Shown in pieces: positions 48,911 through 59,884 of a stretch of 64,000 nt of DNA. The notes under the pieces are model-generated. The model was given only the letters and a program-made list of their open reading frames with translations, ran no database searches and was not told the origin of the DNA. Made by a program: the position numbers and the translations under genes. This DNA is from Zychaea mexicana (lineage: Eukaryota; Mucoromycota; Mucoromycetes; Mucorales; Lichtheimiaceae), in assembly GCF_025766255.1 (NCBI RefSeq), contig NW_026516669.1, positions 372,001 to 436,000 on the forward strand, given 5' to 3'. The first letter of the stretch is position 1. Each line of letters starts with the position of its first letter.

Positions 48911-51126
48911 ATGCCCGACTCGCCACTTACTTTGACCGTCCCCGAGGCTGCCGCGTCTATCGACATTATACAATTCAAGCTTGTCCTCGGTGGCACTGAA
49001 GAGGTATCCTGATCACACCCTTAAAGATAAATATGAAAGGAAGAATAATAGGAGAGACAGCAGCAAATGGTGATTTATGATCTCTACTGCAACCAAAATC
49101 TTCATGTCAAGCAATGAGTACTCAGCATGAGATTTAATCGCCCTTTCTGTATTGAAAGGCACTCAACGACTATACGAACCGACACCAACTTGTTCAGCCT
49201 AGTGTCGTATTTCGCTCGTTTCAACAAATTAGCTGGTTGCATGAAAAATTGACGCGGGCGTTCCCGGAACTCGTCGTGCCACCACTCCCAGATCCTCCTT
49301 CTTCACAACGCATGGATGATCAGGATTATGTCGAACGCAAACGATTGCAAGTCGTCCGCTTTTTCGAAAGGTTAATTACTCGCACTGTATTTGCAGATCA
49401 TGAGGACTTTGTGCATTTTCTTTCCAATGACATGGTAAATATCATGCCCGTATCCCTCGCTTCGATCAGGATATGCAGTAACTGTGAATAGCATCGCCTG
49501 ATTCTGCTGCATCTAAACATGCTTTTTCCTCTTTCAACGACTAGACACCCACTGAAGTCGGGCAATCAAATCGAGGCGTCTTGTCGTTTTTACGTTTCAA
49601 TCGGGTGATGCGATCTAATACCGACCGTGGGTTCAAATCATACAAGGCTACAGAGCCCGTAGAGGGCGTAGGTTTCTTTACCGACTTTGAGATCATGCCT
49701 TTTGTTTTGACATGCAAATACTTATAAAAAATCATAGAATGATCAAGACACATTTCATCGTCACCAGATCTACATTCTCATGCTTGAATCATATTTCGGT
49801 ACCATAGCCGAATCTTTAGGCCAGCTGATCCAGACCCGTGAAGGTATGTAGGTTGCTAAGGATGGATGCTGCCAAGCAACAATAGATCACCGAAATGCGC
49901 AGCACTCATCATACGCGAAACACTTAGGACTTGCGGATGTGTTGGCACACATGGGCGATGTTGTTATCGAAACGACCCAGAGCAAGTACCGACTCGGGAA
50001 CGGGGACTCTGAGGCACATAGAAAGGCCCAGCGTGCACTTGATCATAAGATGCAGTTGTTTGGTTTACTGATGGATGAACTAGGTTTCATCTTCACACGC
50101 CAGGTACAATTTACTGCTTGCAGGATTGAGAAGCTATTTTGAAATGCACGCACATGGAACATAAGCTCACCAACACAAACGCACACGTCGACCACGGGGG
50201 ACTGTGTGCGCTACAACCACTCACAGGGCATTGAAGAGAATATGAAGTTCGGCGATGTAATGATCGAGTACAAGAATTCCATGGACGGTCTCAAGGTAAC
50301 ACAACTTATGCAAGAATGTCAAAGTCAGTTTTTCATTGACGCTACTTTTCTCCATTTCTCTCCCGTCTTTTTTTTATGCCAGACGGCATTCAATGCCCGA
50401 ACACAAAAGCTGATGGACTATGTGGACAGCGTCAAGCACAGGAACAAGAAGCGTGACAAGGCAGATAAGCTCAAACTGCGTATGGGGCTAACTGCACCCG
50501 AAGTACAAGCGACAATTGCAGAGGAAGAGGAGGCGGCGCAAGAGCTACAAACGTCACGGCAAGAATTTGACGCATGCCAAGCCAAAGTGAAGCAAGAGAT
50601 CCAACTGTTCGAAACACAAAAACAGCATGACATCACCCGAGCAATACACGACTATGTCAATCTCAGTTTACGGTATGAACGGTCCAAGCTGTCGAGCTTG
50701 GAAAAGGCTGTGCATGAAATACGACAATTTAATCCAAAACCAGTATCGTTGGCGCATACACTCTTGCCAGACGAGGAAGAGAGTTCAACAGCATCGTCTT
50801 CGACCTATGATGCCAAGCAGCAGCAGCACCGAAAGCGACGGAGACGGAGAGGTAGCAGGAAACATGGTCCGCAAGCTATATTGTCGTCTGCGTCGCTGCC
50901 GACATCAACGCCTCGCAAGTCAAAACAAAAGCAATCCAAATCCAGCGATTGCGAGAGTGGAGACGAACGAGATAACGATGAAGCACTTCAATCGGCAGCA
51001 CAATTATCATCGTCTTCGCGTGTGTCTCCGTTTATACGCTATGAAAACCAATCGCGCGTCCACATGTCTGCGTCCTATGATGAACGACTGGGTGGCGCTG
51101 CTGGCTGGCTTAATTCCAGCGATTAA
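48911..51126 (+). CDS. PX-BAR sorting nexin (retromer-type SNX)
   Basis: Seven exons join to about 542 residues, starting MPDSPLTLTVPEAAAS. A PX domain lies at about 18-122 (VVFRSFQQISWLHEKLTRAF, VVPPLPDPP, YVERKRLQVVRFFERLI, FVHFLSND). The BAR part covers about 165-445 with HRHQIYILMLESYFGTIAES, YAKHLGLADVLAHMGDV, NSMDGLKTAFNARTQKLMDY, KKRDKADKLKL and ITRAIHDYVNLSLRYERSK. The tail is basic and Ser-rich. The usual PX signature R-R-Y/F-S/T-D-F is changed to FRSFQQI, so PI3P binding may be weak or lost. PX-BAR proteins form dimers that tubulate endosomes with retromer or in autophagy. The length and degenerate PX are compatible with a Vps17-like subunit, but I would not assign the orthologue without a tree. 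Confidence 0.82.
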
Positions 51127-51373
51127 TTCTACTACTATAACACTCTATCACTTTTTCCTTTTTTTTAATACTCGTATACATAGCTATGTACCCCTTCTCC
51201 TAATAAATTGTCTCCACCCCTGCTAATCTCTAAAGGCACGTACTAAACATAAAGCATACATGGTCAAACTGTACTTGATTCAATAATCTCAAGATCAAAG
51301 ATAGCAAAAGCAAGGAGCATGAAAAAGGATCGCAGCTTTGCAATCTCGTTCTTACTATGTTCGACGTCAGAGT

Positions 51374-52417
51374 TTATTTCGGCCGTAAATGTGATTTCAC
51401 CTTGTCTAACTGATCCTGTATATCCTGAATTTGACTGGATAAGCGGTTTCGTTGTGTTTGGTTCATGCGTCCAAACACTTCGTCTGGCATATGCACTGTG
51501 AAATGCCCCAGGTCATCTGCTGTGCGTTGTGGATCAAGTTGAAGCCCCACGCGTGGATGGTTGGGACGCTCAAGATGTACAAACAGCGGTCCAAATTCCT
51601 CCTCTTCTTCGCTTTGTGCAGCAGCTTCTGTCGTAGACGATTCGGCGGTGTTGGTCCGTTGTGTTTCCTGGGTAACTTTATCAATTTCGGTGACCTCGAT
51701 CTTGCTAGTGTGATTGTCTTCTTTCTCTTCTTCCTCCAGTGATGCATCTTTTGGCTGCTCCACCCGTACTCGTTTTACTACTTGATTGCTGTTCTTTCCT
51801 TTAACGGCTCGCTGTGGAAGAACACGCTTAACTTGTTTAACCGGTGATCGACTTGGTTCTTCTGGTTTTACCGGTGATTGTTCTGATGGCTGTTGTTGCT
51901 GCCGCTGTCGTCGTCGAGGTAATGGTTTATGCGCTACCGCTGCCGCCACTGCTGCCGCTGGTGCTGCAGACTCTTCCTCTTCTGTTTCCATTTCATCACG
52001 TGTCCTTATGTATATTCAGTGAGTTTTTTTGCATATCAAAAAGGATAGAAAATAGTAGTAACCTTTTCCTGGCTTGGGCTAGCCTTGCTTTTGCAAGTTG
52101 TTGAAAGATTGTAATGTTATTAGCACCGTATTCATGACAAAACTCGCGCATGGTGAGTCGTCGTATGGCAAGATTCAGCCCATTGATTTGAGTGTTGCCC
52201 TGTGCACGCAGAGCGGTGCACATGAACTCGACTTGTTGGCGGATTTCAACAATGCGTTTTTGAGCTACAAAATCAATTGAATTGACTTAGCGTCCCATAG
52301 TCTCGAATGCTTGAGCAATAATGGTAATTACTGCTTTTTGAAGCTATTACCCTCTGCTTCAAGAATGGCGATGGCATCAATGTGTGCTTGGGTGGACTCC
52401 CTGTGTTTGGAAACCAT
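51374..52417 (-). CDS. Borealin-like chromosomal passenger complex subunit
   Basis: Three exons join to about 300 residues. Exon 1 starts MVSKHRESTQAHIDAIAILE (ATG 52417). Exon 2 encodes KRIVEIRQQVEFMCTALRAQ, then NGLNLAIRRLTMREFCHEYG and ANNITIFQQLAKARLAQARK. This matches the Borealin N-terminal helix pattern (paired helix with R-x-I, L-I-R-L-x-x-x-x-R-x-M-x-x-x-F, then G-A/G-N), which forms the three-helix bundle with survivin and INCENP. Exon 3 is long: Ala-rich, then Arg/Gln-rich, with two SPVK motifs that look like CDK sites, an acidic region, and a compact C-terminus (FGPLFVHLERPN ... DLGHFTVHMPDEVFGRM) that could be a borealin C-terminal domain. The complex targets Aurora B to centromeres and the spindle midzone. 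In yeasts the counterpart (Nbl1) is much shorter. Confidence 0.7.
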
Positions 52418-52887
52418 GTGAATAAAACAAAAGGGATATAAAACTTTGCTGTTGGCACTTATGCTGGTTGTATCTTACAATTATCCCGCAGCGCGGATCC
52501 CAGTTGTGAGCCCACCTAAAGCGTCACAAAGACATTCTTTCACACAACAACAGTCAATACAAAGATCGGATAAGGTCGGCCATGATCGCATCATTAAAAC
52601 CATAAGCCAAAGCTCGCGTCATTTGTTTCTTCGTTACTCCAGGGCAACAAGGATTACGCTACGCCACCAGAAGGATCCTCCTTCTCAGCAACATATCATA
52701 TTTGCCAACAAGGAAACAAGTCTGATGCAATCCTTGCAGTCGGTGTAATTGTGAATGTAAAGTGACAGTTTTTATTGTTACAGAAAGAAAGTCTGGGATG
52801 TCATGGTATCATGTTTGGGTTTGAGTGTGAGTGAGTGAGTGGAAGGGATGAGTGCTTGTATGAGTGTTAATTGGGTAGATATGACAT
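52418..52887. other. Intergenic between borealin-like and Vip1-like genes
   Basis: Upstream region of the borealin-like gene and 3' flank of the Vip1-like gene. A plus-strand frame is open for 100 codons but has no recognisable motif and no likely exon partner. A GAGT-repeat-like patch lies at about 52822-52845. Confidence 0.4.
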
Positions 52888-54083
52888 TCAAGCATCAGTC
52901 TTGACGCTTCGCTCGGTCTTGATCTTGGTAGCTTCCATATGGACAGCAGCAATCTGGGCAAAAGTTTGCTCGGCAATACCACGGGCTCTTTGGCCAGGCT
53001 GCGACTGGAGAGCCGATTGAGCGGCAGTCTGCACCTTTTCCTGGATCTTGTACTTTTGTTCAAGCTCAACGGCCTTATCCCAGATGCGGTACTTGTTATC
53101 GATGGAGCGTACTAAGAACATTGGGTCAAAGCCATGTTACTAAGGATGAAACGCCCACCTCCTTCTCCTCCATCATTGCTGTAATCCACCCATCATTTTC
53201 TTTGTATCGCTTACCATTCGTTTGCAGCATGCCCAAGTAGCCAGTGATGCGGTTCGACAAGCCGTACTTGGAGTCATAATCCAAGCCCTTGGCGACAATC
53301 TGATCCTGGAGCAAGTATCCGTTGGCAAGGATCTCAGCAGCAATGCGAGACTTTGGCTTGCCTTCCTGGGAGGTTTCCTCGGCTTCCTTTTCGCTGGTAG
53401 CACTCTCGCCCTCGTCCTCGGCGACTGGGATTGCGGATGAAAAGTAAGGTGCGGCGGTAATGTTGCAGTCATCGATCAAAGCTACATTATACAACGTTAA
53501 CAGCCATGTCCCAAATTTCGCATTTGTCCGTTTCAGCTCCTCTATTGTTTCCAAATCTCCTTTTTCCCTTCTTCCTTTGACAGGTTTTCTTGTCGCGACA
53601 AATCAAAACATACCATTGCTCAACAAGGTGGCAGTCTTTGCTGCAGACTCGCGCTCAAAGTTGATGAGAGCAACTTGATGAGCACCATCGTCATCCCTAA
53701 CAACCGAGTTACAGGCTGTGTGAGAAATCTCCATGGTAACAGTGAACTATCTCATTCATACTTACTTGGTCAATTCAAATTCCTTGATTTTGCCACAGAA
53801 CAAAAAGAACTCCTTGACTGTGATAACAATGTTAGACTTTTCTTCTTTTTCATAAACCACGAATGCCGATCCTCCCGAGTCAGTCTCACTATGCTTTCCT
53901 TTTTCTTACCTGTATTTTCGTTTGATTTAAGCGAAACATTCTTGACAATGACGTAGTTGGGAGAAGGAGTCTCGGGAATCTATAGAAAGTATGGTGTAAT
54001 ACCAGGTATGAGCATCTCTATTTGTTTTGTTCAGCGTTGTGGCGGTATTGTCGACATACAGTGATGGAGGTCCAGTTAGGCAT
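52888..54083 (-). CDS. Vip1-like RNA-recognition-motif protein
   Basis: Six exons join to about 255 residues. The tiny first exon (MPNWTSIT) is followed by IPETPSPNYVIVKNVSLKSN, VKEFFLFCGKIKEFELTK and DDDGAHQVALINFERESAAK. Together these make an RRM (about residues 15-90) with RNP2 VIVKNVS and a degenerate RNP1 (HQVALINFE). After ALIDDCNITAAPYF comes an acidic Lys/Glu/Ser segment, then RIAAEILANGYLLQDQIVAK, LSNRITGYLG and the C-terminal helix SIDNKYRIWDKAVELEQKYK. The RRM plus this helical C-terminal part is the plan of S. pombe Vip1 and related fungal proteins, whose cellular role is poorly known. The RRM is cut by four introns. Confidence 0.85.
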
Positions 54084-54697
54084 GTTGATAAGTTGTTGAT
54101 AAGCTGTTATGTGTGTATGTCACAAAGGGAAGCACCGCTAAAACGCGACTAAGCTCACTTTTATATCCAATCTTTAATGCTAAACTACTTTTGGCATGTG
54201 ATTCCCTAACCCTGACGAGCATGTGACGACGATCCACAATCTGATCTGGCTGCGGTTAGTAATTTTTCTTTGTTCGCCGCCAAGCAATTCTTGGTAATGC
54301 TGGCGGATTTTATTATAGCATGATTTTGTCACGATAATGCGTCATCCATCATTTGCGGGAAAGTTAATAGAAATATTGTTGACGAAACACCCATCAAATA
54401 GAGGCATATGGCTTGCTCCTTGACTTTTCACATGTCAAGTTTATGAATGTGGTACCTGTACCTCCTTTGAGGCAAAATGCCGAAACAACAAAAAAAAAAA
54501 GGTCGGCTGTGCACCCTTCAATCTTTAGCGCATTGTTTTACAAATCATTGGCACTTACGTAATTGGGCAATAGCTCGTGCTCCTTATTTTAGAATCCTCT
54601 AATAATCCCGGTGGCAATCATAACCCTCGTACGCATATGACAGCATGAAATCATTTTACTACGTTGATTTAAATATCTTTTGCACGCCCATCTATTA
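54084..54697. other. Intergenic upstream of Vip1-like gene
   Basis: AT-rich upstream region of the minus-strand Vip1-like gene. It contains a poly-A run near 54490 and no supportable gene. Confidence 0.4.
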
Positions 54698-55522
54698 CAG
54701 TGGCCGCTCGTTATAGTGATATGCCCGGTGAGACCCAAACCCCATCACTTTATCGTACATAGATTACCCGGGGTATTTGGCGAGCTCTACAGAAGAAGCT
54801 CTACAATCACATTCTGTCAAAATTGATAGTATCCAACTCCTTAAAAATTTTAGTGTAGGAGAATAAGCTGAAAGGCTTCTATCTGATGAGCTTGGTGCTG
54901 GCTGCTGGGATCTGTATATTCATGAGGAAACATGTGGCGTTGATGGTATTGATTTGATACTATATGAAGAATTAGAGGATACCTATGCACCAAATTCCTT
55001 CAACGACCTCATTAACGATGCTATGATTATTGATAGAGATCAAGGTACATTCATAAACGGCTGATGTAACTGCATATGTAAAAGTCACGGGCTTGTTTCT
55101 GATACAGACAGGTAGATGTTGATGAAGAAGAGAATAACTAGAGAAGACGAGATGAGGAGAAGGAAGCTTTGAAGCCACTGCATAGTAAAGGAGAGAGGAA
55201 GCAGTATATGAGCGATTTATTGAAAACAATGGTGGTTGAAGACGACCTGCACGCTCAGTTATATAGGCTTATTAGAAAAAAGATGCATATACTAGACTCT
55301 GAGATATTAACCAGCACAAAGCAAACTGATCTTTTTTCCTTTTTCTGATAAATAAAATTATACTAATGGTCCGCTTGATATAATGATATTTCTGATGGTT
55401 GATATCACATATCACAATAGCGAATTAGTAATAATTCCCTGCTTAATTTGAGTTGGACCCAATAAACCCATCACTAGATCGAAATATCACTATATCGAAT
55501 ATCACTATAACGAGCGGCACTG
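54698..55522 (+). mobile_element. Short TA-flanked inverted-repeat transposon (pogo/Tc1-mariner-like), internally deleted
   Basis: The left end starts cagtggccgctcgttatag and the right end, read in reverse complement, starts cagtgccgctcgttatag. The match continues to tgatat, about 25 bp, with one 1-base indel. Each end is flanked by TA (54696-54697 and 55523-55524), the target duplication of the Tc1/mariner/pogo group. Behind the right end a sub-terminal tgatat-type repeat recurs. Inside, the plus strand has two open stretches: an acidic one near 54865-55065 (DELGAGCWDLYIHEE ... YEELEDTYAPNSFNDLIND) and one after a stop near 55145-55350 ending TKQTDLFSFF and stop. Their position before the right end, and the ending, suit the C-terminal tail of a pogo-type transposase. 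No DDE domain remains, so this 825-bp copy should be non-autonomous. Confidence 0.75.
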
Positions 55523-57090
55523 TAAGTGATTCAGGTACATTATGGAAGCAGGATCGATAGGAGTACAGTAGGTCTGTGCGTTCTTTTACAACATGTTAAG
55601 CCTTAGCGTCCTTCCATCGAATACGGGTTGTATATCCAGCATGATCGCTCATCATCATAATCGTCGTCATCAGTACGTAATTGGTGGAGGTAGCATCTAT
55701 GCTAATATAACCAGAAGAAACAGTGGCTGCGTTTCTGCGTATGCCAAAACGGGGAACATGGAAGATGCTCAGAAATTAATTATGTTGGGTTGATGGGGTT
55801 TAATTTTTGTAATTTAACAAAACATTGCGCACATCAATTTTGAAGGAGAAGAGGCCTTGAGAATATAGAGGTAGGCGGAGGAAGAGAGGTTCATTAAAAG
55901 AGTTTGCATGGGTGTGTGTGTGTGTGTAGGACGGGCAAGAAGATTTCCTATATCAAGTAATGGATGTGTCACTACTTCTTGCGTTTTGGAAAGCTGGATG
56001 GTGATGAGGCTAATTCTGGTTTTACCTCGGGGGCATGCATTTTTTTCGGACAGAATACTTGTAAAGCAGGGTGGTATTTTCGCATTGGTGGACTCTTTAA
56101 GTCCAAATTATAATACTCCATCAGTATTACACACATCGGCAATCTTTTTCATTCCCTCCAATAAACAAAGCGCGCGAACCGTGTATACAAATGTTTACGC
56201 GGTTCAGGAAGCTGTGTCTCTTCTTCTTAATGGGACACGCGGCACACGTTGGCCTTGGGGTTGTCCGTGATAAGAAAAAGTCAAGGCATGACTATACTAC
56301 AAAGTCAGTCAAAACTTTACATAATCAATTATGTCTATCTTTGTCAGCGATATAGCACTACATATTGATATACTGTAACGTACCTGAAATGAAGATGAGG
56401 CCATCAGTATAAAGGACATGCTGCTTTTGCGCACTTTGCGACGTAGACACCGCTATGTTGTGTTGAATTCTAATACGTCGTTTACGCGTAATTAGAAAGT
56501 GTTGAAAAGTTCTGCGATTGTCGTGAACGCTTTTTAGAGCTGGGTCGCCACTTGGTTCTATGAAGTGAAGCTTCAACTGTAGAGAAGTTTCCTGCCAGAT
56601 GTCAGAGGTCACGCGAAAGTGCAATCATGGTCGAATCGCTGTAAGGACTTGTATATGTCTTGCACGACAGCTAAAATATGAGTGCGTGTGCAAAGAATCA
56701 GTGGTTATCATTTAGTTCACAAGGTCGGCTTCCGTTGAAGTTGCAAGGCACGAAATGTTGCGCTGCTGGATGTTGTTGAGATGCCTCCTCGTCTGCGTTT
56801 CTGTACCAGTTTTCACTATAATATTTTCGACAACAATTTCCCTAGTCCTGTTGAATTGTTATCTCTGTTTCCTTGTATCTTTGATTATCGCATAATATTT
56901 TGTTCGATGATCGACCTCCCCAATAACAACTGGAATGCTGTAACGATCAACTAAAACTTACATCGATCATTTAATGCACGTATGTGTATCATAGATGTAA
57001 ACAAATAGGAATACATATTTCATAGCCTCATGCTCACCACTTCTTAAACAAGTAAATAAACACAATTTATTACATATCATATATTCTAGT
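55523..57090. other. Intergenic, no gene supported
   Basis: 3' flank of the flavocytochrome b2 gene next to the transposon. It has short open frames on both strands (for example minus 56624-56358) and a short TG run near 55910-55930. None shows a domain or credible exon chain. Confidence 0.4.
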
Positions 57091-58902
57091 TTATAATTTT
57101 GAGAGCATGCCTCTGGGTACCATGCGCTCATATGCCCCATGTGACAAATGGTCAACGGGGTTGGCAACGAAATGGTCCTTGAGATTACGAATGTCGACCA
57201 TTTCGCGCGTAATGTGCTTTACCGTGGGAGCACCCATAAGACGCATACACATTAAAAGCTCATCCTGGAATAACTGGATCAAACGTGTCACACCTGCTTG
57301 TCCATAGGTTGACATAGCAAACTATTCATACATAACATTTTAGATATGATAGAACATTTTAACCTCTCTTATACTCGTGCACACGCGGAAACGATGTTGG
57401 ATGAACTTACCAGAGCTGGTCTTCCTATGCCTACGCCTGTAGCACCGAGCGCCAATGCTTTAAAAATATCCGATCCACGACGAATGCCACCATCCACATA
57501 TACCTCAAAGTCCTTGCCATTGAGTCCTTGACGGCGCAATGCATCCATCACTTCCGGCAAAATCTCAATACCAGATGGAGCAAAATCGAGTTGTCGACCA
57601 CCGTGGTTGGACAAGACGATGCCTTGGCACTTGTTTTGGTAAGCCAGAACTGCATCCTCAGGAGTTTGGACGCCTTTGAGAATAATGGGCATATTGGTGA
57701 TACTCTTGAGCCACGACAGATCCTTCCAGCTGAGTGAAGGGTCAATAAAAGTACTAATGTAGCGAGCGGCACCTTCATCACGCGACACCTCCTTCTTTTC
57801 CATCTCTCCTGGAGCATCGTCAGAATACTTGACACGCATGTCTTTTTCCCGCCGACCCAACTGCGGCGCATCAACAGTAACAAACAAGCCCTTGATTCCG
57901 CGCTTCTCTGCATGTTGCACAAACGCCTTGGTGATTTCCCGATCCGAGTTAACATAGAGCTGGAGCCACTGCGTCTGAGTGGCTAAAGCAGCATCAACAA
58001 CCTCGTCAAAGGAGCAGGATGCCAGTGTGGGAATCATCTGGATGATGTTGGTTTCTGCTGCGGAGCGGGTCAGCACTAGCTCGCCTTCTGGGTGGCCTAA
58101 CTTTCCCAACGCAGTTCCCGTGATATAAAGCGGCATCGATACTTGAGTGCCAAGCATAAAAGTGCTCATATCGATGTTCTTGACATCCACCATAACACGA
58201 GGTCTGAGCCAGATGCGGTGAAAGGCATTGTGATTTTCACGCATGGAGATTTCGTCATCGGCCTAACGAATTAAGTGTAGGTTGTTACTTGATACGTGAA
58301 TTGAGGTTCCCTTTTCTTTTCAAGAGACACTTACAGCGCTACTGTAATAAGCCCAAGCATCAGGTTTGAGTACCGTCTTTGCAACCGCTATAGAATGATG
58401 TAATTGTTGTCAGTTGTCATGTGGACTCTTCTCATAACACCGGCACAAGTCATCACCGGCACTATTCTACCAGACTTACACTCAAAGTCAAAGGCGTTAT
58501 ACATCTCGTCAAGTCGAGGCATGCTCTCACGTGCCAGTCGCACACGCTTTTCTGCTTCTGTTTCCACCTTTTCTACCTTGGCCAATGCGCCTGCATCAAT
58601 TTCACCTTTGCATACGTCTGGTGAAAGGTAGCGATCAATGATATCGCGTGGATGGATGGGATCAAACGCATCCGTAGCATCTTGGCCGGCATACTTTAGG
58701 ATGATGCGCTGGCCACCTGGATGCTCAGGCAAAAAGTTTGTAAGGTCATAGACTTTGCCGTGAATGATGACCCACAAGTCATCTGCAAAAGCAGAGAGAA
58801 AGAGGTTAATGCATACACGGAAGCCTTGCCCTTTTTTTCATTTGCGAATATACCTTTGGTGTTGTGCTGAGAGACTTCTTGTGGAGAAAGAACGGTTGCC
58901 AT
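57091..58902 (-). CDS. Flavocytochrome b2, L-lactate dehydrogenase (cytochrome)
   Basis: About five exons join to roughly 500 residues. After a 16-residue first exon (MATVLSPQEVSQHNTK) comes a cytochrome b5 domain (WVIIHGKVYDLTNFLPEHPGG, with second haem ligand in FDPIHP). The FMN-dependent alpha-hydroxy-acid oxidase barrel follows: AYYSSAADDE, PLYITGTALGKLGHPEGE, TQWLQLYVNSDR, VTVDAPQLGRREKD, PIILKGVQTPEDA, SNHGGRQLDFAPSG (catalytic His and substrate Arg) and EVYVDGGIRRGSDIFKAL. All catalytic residues expected from yeast Cyb2 are visible. The enzyme oxidises L-lactate to pyruvate. Unlike Cyb2 of the mitochondrial intermembrane space, no basic amphipathic presequence or hydrophobic sorting signal precedes the b5 domain, so a cytosolic form or missing 5' exon must be considered. 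It lies head to head with a mitochondrial carrier gene. Confidence 0.93.
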
Positions 58903-59884
58903 GGTATTTGTGTTATCTGCTGTCGCTCAGGAGTGGGGAGGGAAAAGTGGAAGAAAGAGAAGAGTGCAATTATGCAGAATTATGTTTTGGGTCACTTTGT
59001 TTGGTAGAAATACAAGTAATAGGGTTCAGGTTGTTCCAGCCAGCTTGAAGCATTCCTGATTTAAGGAGTGAGAGTGGATGTGTGTGTGTGTGTGTGTGTA
59101 TGGAAAGAGAGGGGGCAAGTCGCAAAAATAATCGTCCGGTGTGTCGGGAAGCAATGTACGCATGTGAACAAGGTTCAAGTATAGCAAACAAAACTGTATT
59201 GGTTCGCAAAGATGGCACTTTACGCCTTTAAGAAACTACGTATGCATTACACTATGTGCTGACACATATTGAGAAGAAGGTATGCGTCGCTGCCATATGT
59301 ATTGCTGTTGCTAGCTTAATATTCCACCGGGTGTCTGTTATATTTGTGGTTGGCCACTAATATGTTTTTGTGATTATGTATATTAGCGCTATCTCTTCTG
59401 ACCTCTTATTGACTCGACACGGTGACTGCGTGTTACAGAATTTATCTGTCTGTTGTCCTCAACGACACTTTGTAGTGACAATATGATATTAGTGTAGAAG
59501 GAATCGGTAGCACTGATGCCTTATGTGAAAGATGATATGCTAAAAAGCGACGCATTTATCTTTCTCAATTAACAATCAAAGAGGCTGTCGTCATCGACTG
59601 CACATACTTACTGAGGTTTATATTTAATGGTAGATACTGTAGTAATCAAGTGGGACTAATGATGGTACAGAGGTACTATACATATACTTTCAAAAGCTGT
59701 GACAACACGTCCTTGGTAAGCCCGCTGCCTCAATAACGAACTCCACTGTTTTTGATTGGCTTGTAATGCATGAATCACTCTTAATTATCTTTCTCGGTTG
59801 GTCAAAGCACAACTACTCCGAACATAGGATCGTCGTCTACACCTACGTTTCCCTTCTAAAACTGTTTACATAGCAACTGTGGCC
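58903..59884. promoter_or_regulatory. Shared upstream region of b2 and carrier genes
   Basis: About 980 bp lie between two divergent start codons. It contains a (TG)n run near 59079-59100 and otherwise AT-rich sequence with no supported gene. A bidirectional regulatory role is inferred from position only. Confidence 0.4.
59079..59100. repeat. (TG)n microsatellite
   Basis: A TG dinucleotide run about 180 bp upstream of the flavocytochrome b2 start. Confidence 0.9.
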
